Below are positions 6,106-7,076 of a stretch of DNA of 7,076 bases, piece by piece; position 1 is the stretch's first letter, and every line of letters starts with the position of its first letter. The translations under genes and the position numbers were made by a program. Below the pieces are notes generated by a model. That model had not been told where the DNA came from and did not search any database. It worked only from the letters and a program-made list of their open reading frames with translations. Location of the stretch: assembly GCA_025463965.1 (NCBI GenBank), contig JAODBN010000348.1, positions 1 to 7,076 of the forward strand. The letters are read 5' to 3'. Origin of the DNA: Acidimicrobiaceae bacterium (lineage in GTDB: Bacteria; Actinomycetota; Acidimicrobiia; Acidimicrobiales; Bog-793).

Positions 6106-6576
6106 ATGTCTTATCTGAAGTTGCACCCGCGTTCTCCCACCGAGCTGCACGGCATCTTCCGCCTGCTTTCGATTCAGGCGCCGGCCAAACAGGTCGGCAT
6201 CGTCTGGCCCGCCGTGATGTGGCTGTTGCGGCTGGCGAGCGCCGCGTTGTTGGTTTGGATCGGCGCGGTCCATCTCATCCTCTGGCTGGATGGCTATCGC
6301 CAGATTCCCACCGACGGGCCGTTCTTCCTCGTTGACGCCGTGGTGGGTTTCGCCGGCGGCGCGGTGGTGCTCTTCTGGCCACGACCAATCGTCGCTCTGC
6401 TCGGTGCCGGGTTCACCATTTCGACATTGGCTGCGCTCATCATCAGCATCAACATCGGCCTCTTCGGCTTCAAAGAACAGCTGGTTGCCTCGTACGTCGT
6501 CCTTGCGATCGTGCTCGAAGCGGTCGCAACGGTGCTCCTCATGGCGCTGAGCGTTCTCGGAGCGGCGAAGAAATGA
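6106..6576 (+). CDS. Four-helix integral membrane protein of unknown function
   Basis: ATG 6106 has AAGGA (6095-6099) six bases upstream and gives 156 residues. After a roughly 37-residue N-terminal part that is not strongly hydrophobic, four membrane helices are visible at about 38-60, 72-91, 93-117 and 127-150, and the protein ends in KK. Between helices 1 and 2 is a polar loop, LDGYRQIPTDGPF (61-73), following His56 and Trp60. I recall similar small actinobacterial membrane proteins with a GYRxIPTxGPxFL motif, but they have no assigned function. ATG 6217 (residue 38) is an alternative start at the first helix but lacks a ribosome site, so 6106 is preferred. The stop overlaps the next start as ATGA, which suggests coupled translation and joint action with the secreted protein downstream. 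DoxX-like proteins also have four helices, but no specific match is claimed. Confidence 0.82.
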   Translation: MSYLKLHPRSPTELHGIFRLLSIQAPAKQVGIVWPAVMWLLRLASAALLVWIGAVHLILWLDGYRQIPTDGPFFLVDAVVGFAGGAVVLFWPRPIVALLGAGFTISTLAALIISINIGLFGFKEQLVASYVVLAIVLEAVATVLLMALSVLGAAKK

Positions 6577-7076
6577 ACGTGCGGCGAGTTCGGCTTTTCC
6601 CACGACCAACAGTCAGCCCGGCGATGACGGCGATCGCGGGGGCAGTCCTCGTGCTGCTGTCCATCGCGGTCGGCGCGCCGGCGGGCGCGGCAACGGGGAA
6701 GGTGGCCATCCACCGTGCAGCTCGCACTTCGGCCTTCGACTGGTTCAAAGCCACCCCAACGCCGCGTGGATGGCGACGACTCGCTCTTCCGTCAGGAGCG
6801 GCGGTCCTGTCCTATCCGCCATCGCTTCATCCGATCAAGGGCGACAAGAGCGCCGTGTCGGTCGCGCTCGTGAGCGGTGACGACTTCCTCGTCTACCTGA
6901 ATGCGACACCGCAGCAGGGAAGCGAGCGCCTAGCGGGCTGGGCGGCGTTCCGGGTCGGTCACCTTCTCGACGACGACGCTTCCTCGGCTCACGAGGTCGC
7001 TGCGGCGACGGATCTGAACTTTCGCGGAGGTCGTGGATCGTGCGTGATCGATGACTATGTGACGAAGATCGGCCAC
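6573..7076 (+). CDS. Secreted protein of unknown function, 3' end beyond the window
   Basis: ATG 6573 overlaps the previous stop (ATGA), with GGAG at 6559-6562 as a possible ribosome site. The frame is open for 168 codons to the window end, so the protein is incomplete. Residues 1-40 look like a signal peptide: Arg-rich start (RRVR), hydrophobic core at about 20-34, and a small-residue cleavage region ending GAPAGAA. No lipobox Cys is present. The mature part contains FDWFKATPTPRGWRRLALPSG (55-75), YLNATPQQG (108-116), a WAAFRVGH segment (123-130) and FRGGRGSCVIDDY (150-162), with a single Cys157. I recall actinobacterial hypothetical proteins with a similar PxGW, YLNxTPxQG, FRxGRGSC order, but none with a known role. 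Pairing with the four-helix protein suggests work at the outer face of the membrane. M18 (6624) is a less likely start because it would shorten the signal peptide. Confidence 0.8.
   Translation, partial: MNVRRVRLFPRPTVSPAMTAIAGAVLVLLSIAVGAPAGAATGKVAIHRAARTSAFDWFKATPTPRGWRRLALPSGAAVLSYPPSLHPIKGDKSAVSVALVSGDDFLVYLNATPQQGSERLAGWAAFRVGHLLDDDASSAHEVAAATDLNFRGGRGSCVIDDYVTKIGH

Overview
The window is GC-rich and densely packed, and every intact gene is on the plus strand. G/C-ending codons dominate, GTG is used as a start, and genes are joined by 4-base GTGA and ATGA overlaps. This suggests an actinobacterium. The mix of a 2H phosphoesterase-GNAT fusion, an actinobacterial-style heterodimeric ABC exporter and secreted proteins would fit an Acidimicrobiia-like lineage. 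The lineage is inference from composition and protein style; no phylogenetic marker is present.

Left part (1-1184): the tail of an unrecognised Ala-rich protein ends at 145. It runs directly into a two-domain protein with an N-terminal LigT/2'-5' RNA ligase-like 2H phosphoesterase and a C-terminal GNAT acetyltransferase. The 5' end of this gene has no ordinary ATG/GTG/TTG that would keep the first catalytic motif, so the start is either non-standard or disrupted.

Middle (1292-4935): two ABC exporter half-transporters of 606 and 608 residues overlap by 4 bases. Their nucleotide-binding motifs are complementary. The first has a degenerate Walker B (Asp for the catalytic Glu) but an intact LSGGQ. 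The second has the catalytic Glu but a variant LSAGE signature. Together they predict a heterodimer with one consensus and one degenerate ATP site. The substrate is unknown.

Gap (4936-5378): this holds two candidate terminator hairpins and a stretch at about 5044-5235 whose three-position GC pattern looks like minus-strand coding sequence. No intact gene is there, so it may be a gene remnant.

Right part (5379-7076): three genes for the cell envelope. The first encodes a secreted protein of the Lipoprotein_15/COG4315 repeat type that lacks the usual cysteines. A strong hairpin follows it. Next come a four-helix membrane protein and, coupled to it by ATGA, a secreted protein of unknown function that runs off the window end. 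This part looks less GC-rich than the ABC operon. The last two genes are probably a functional pair, but nothing in the sequence gives their biochemical role. No RNA gene, CRISPR array, insertion sequence or complete mobile element was seen.
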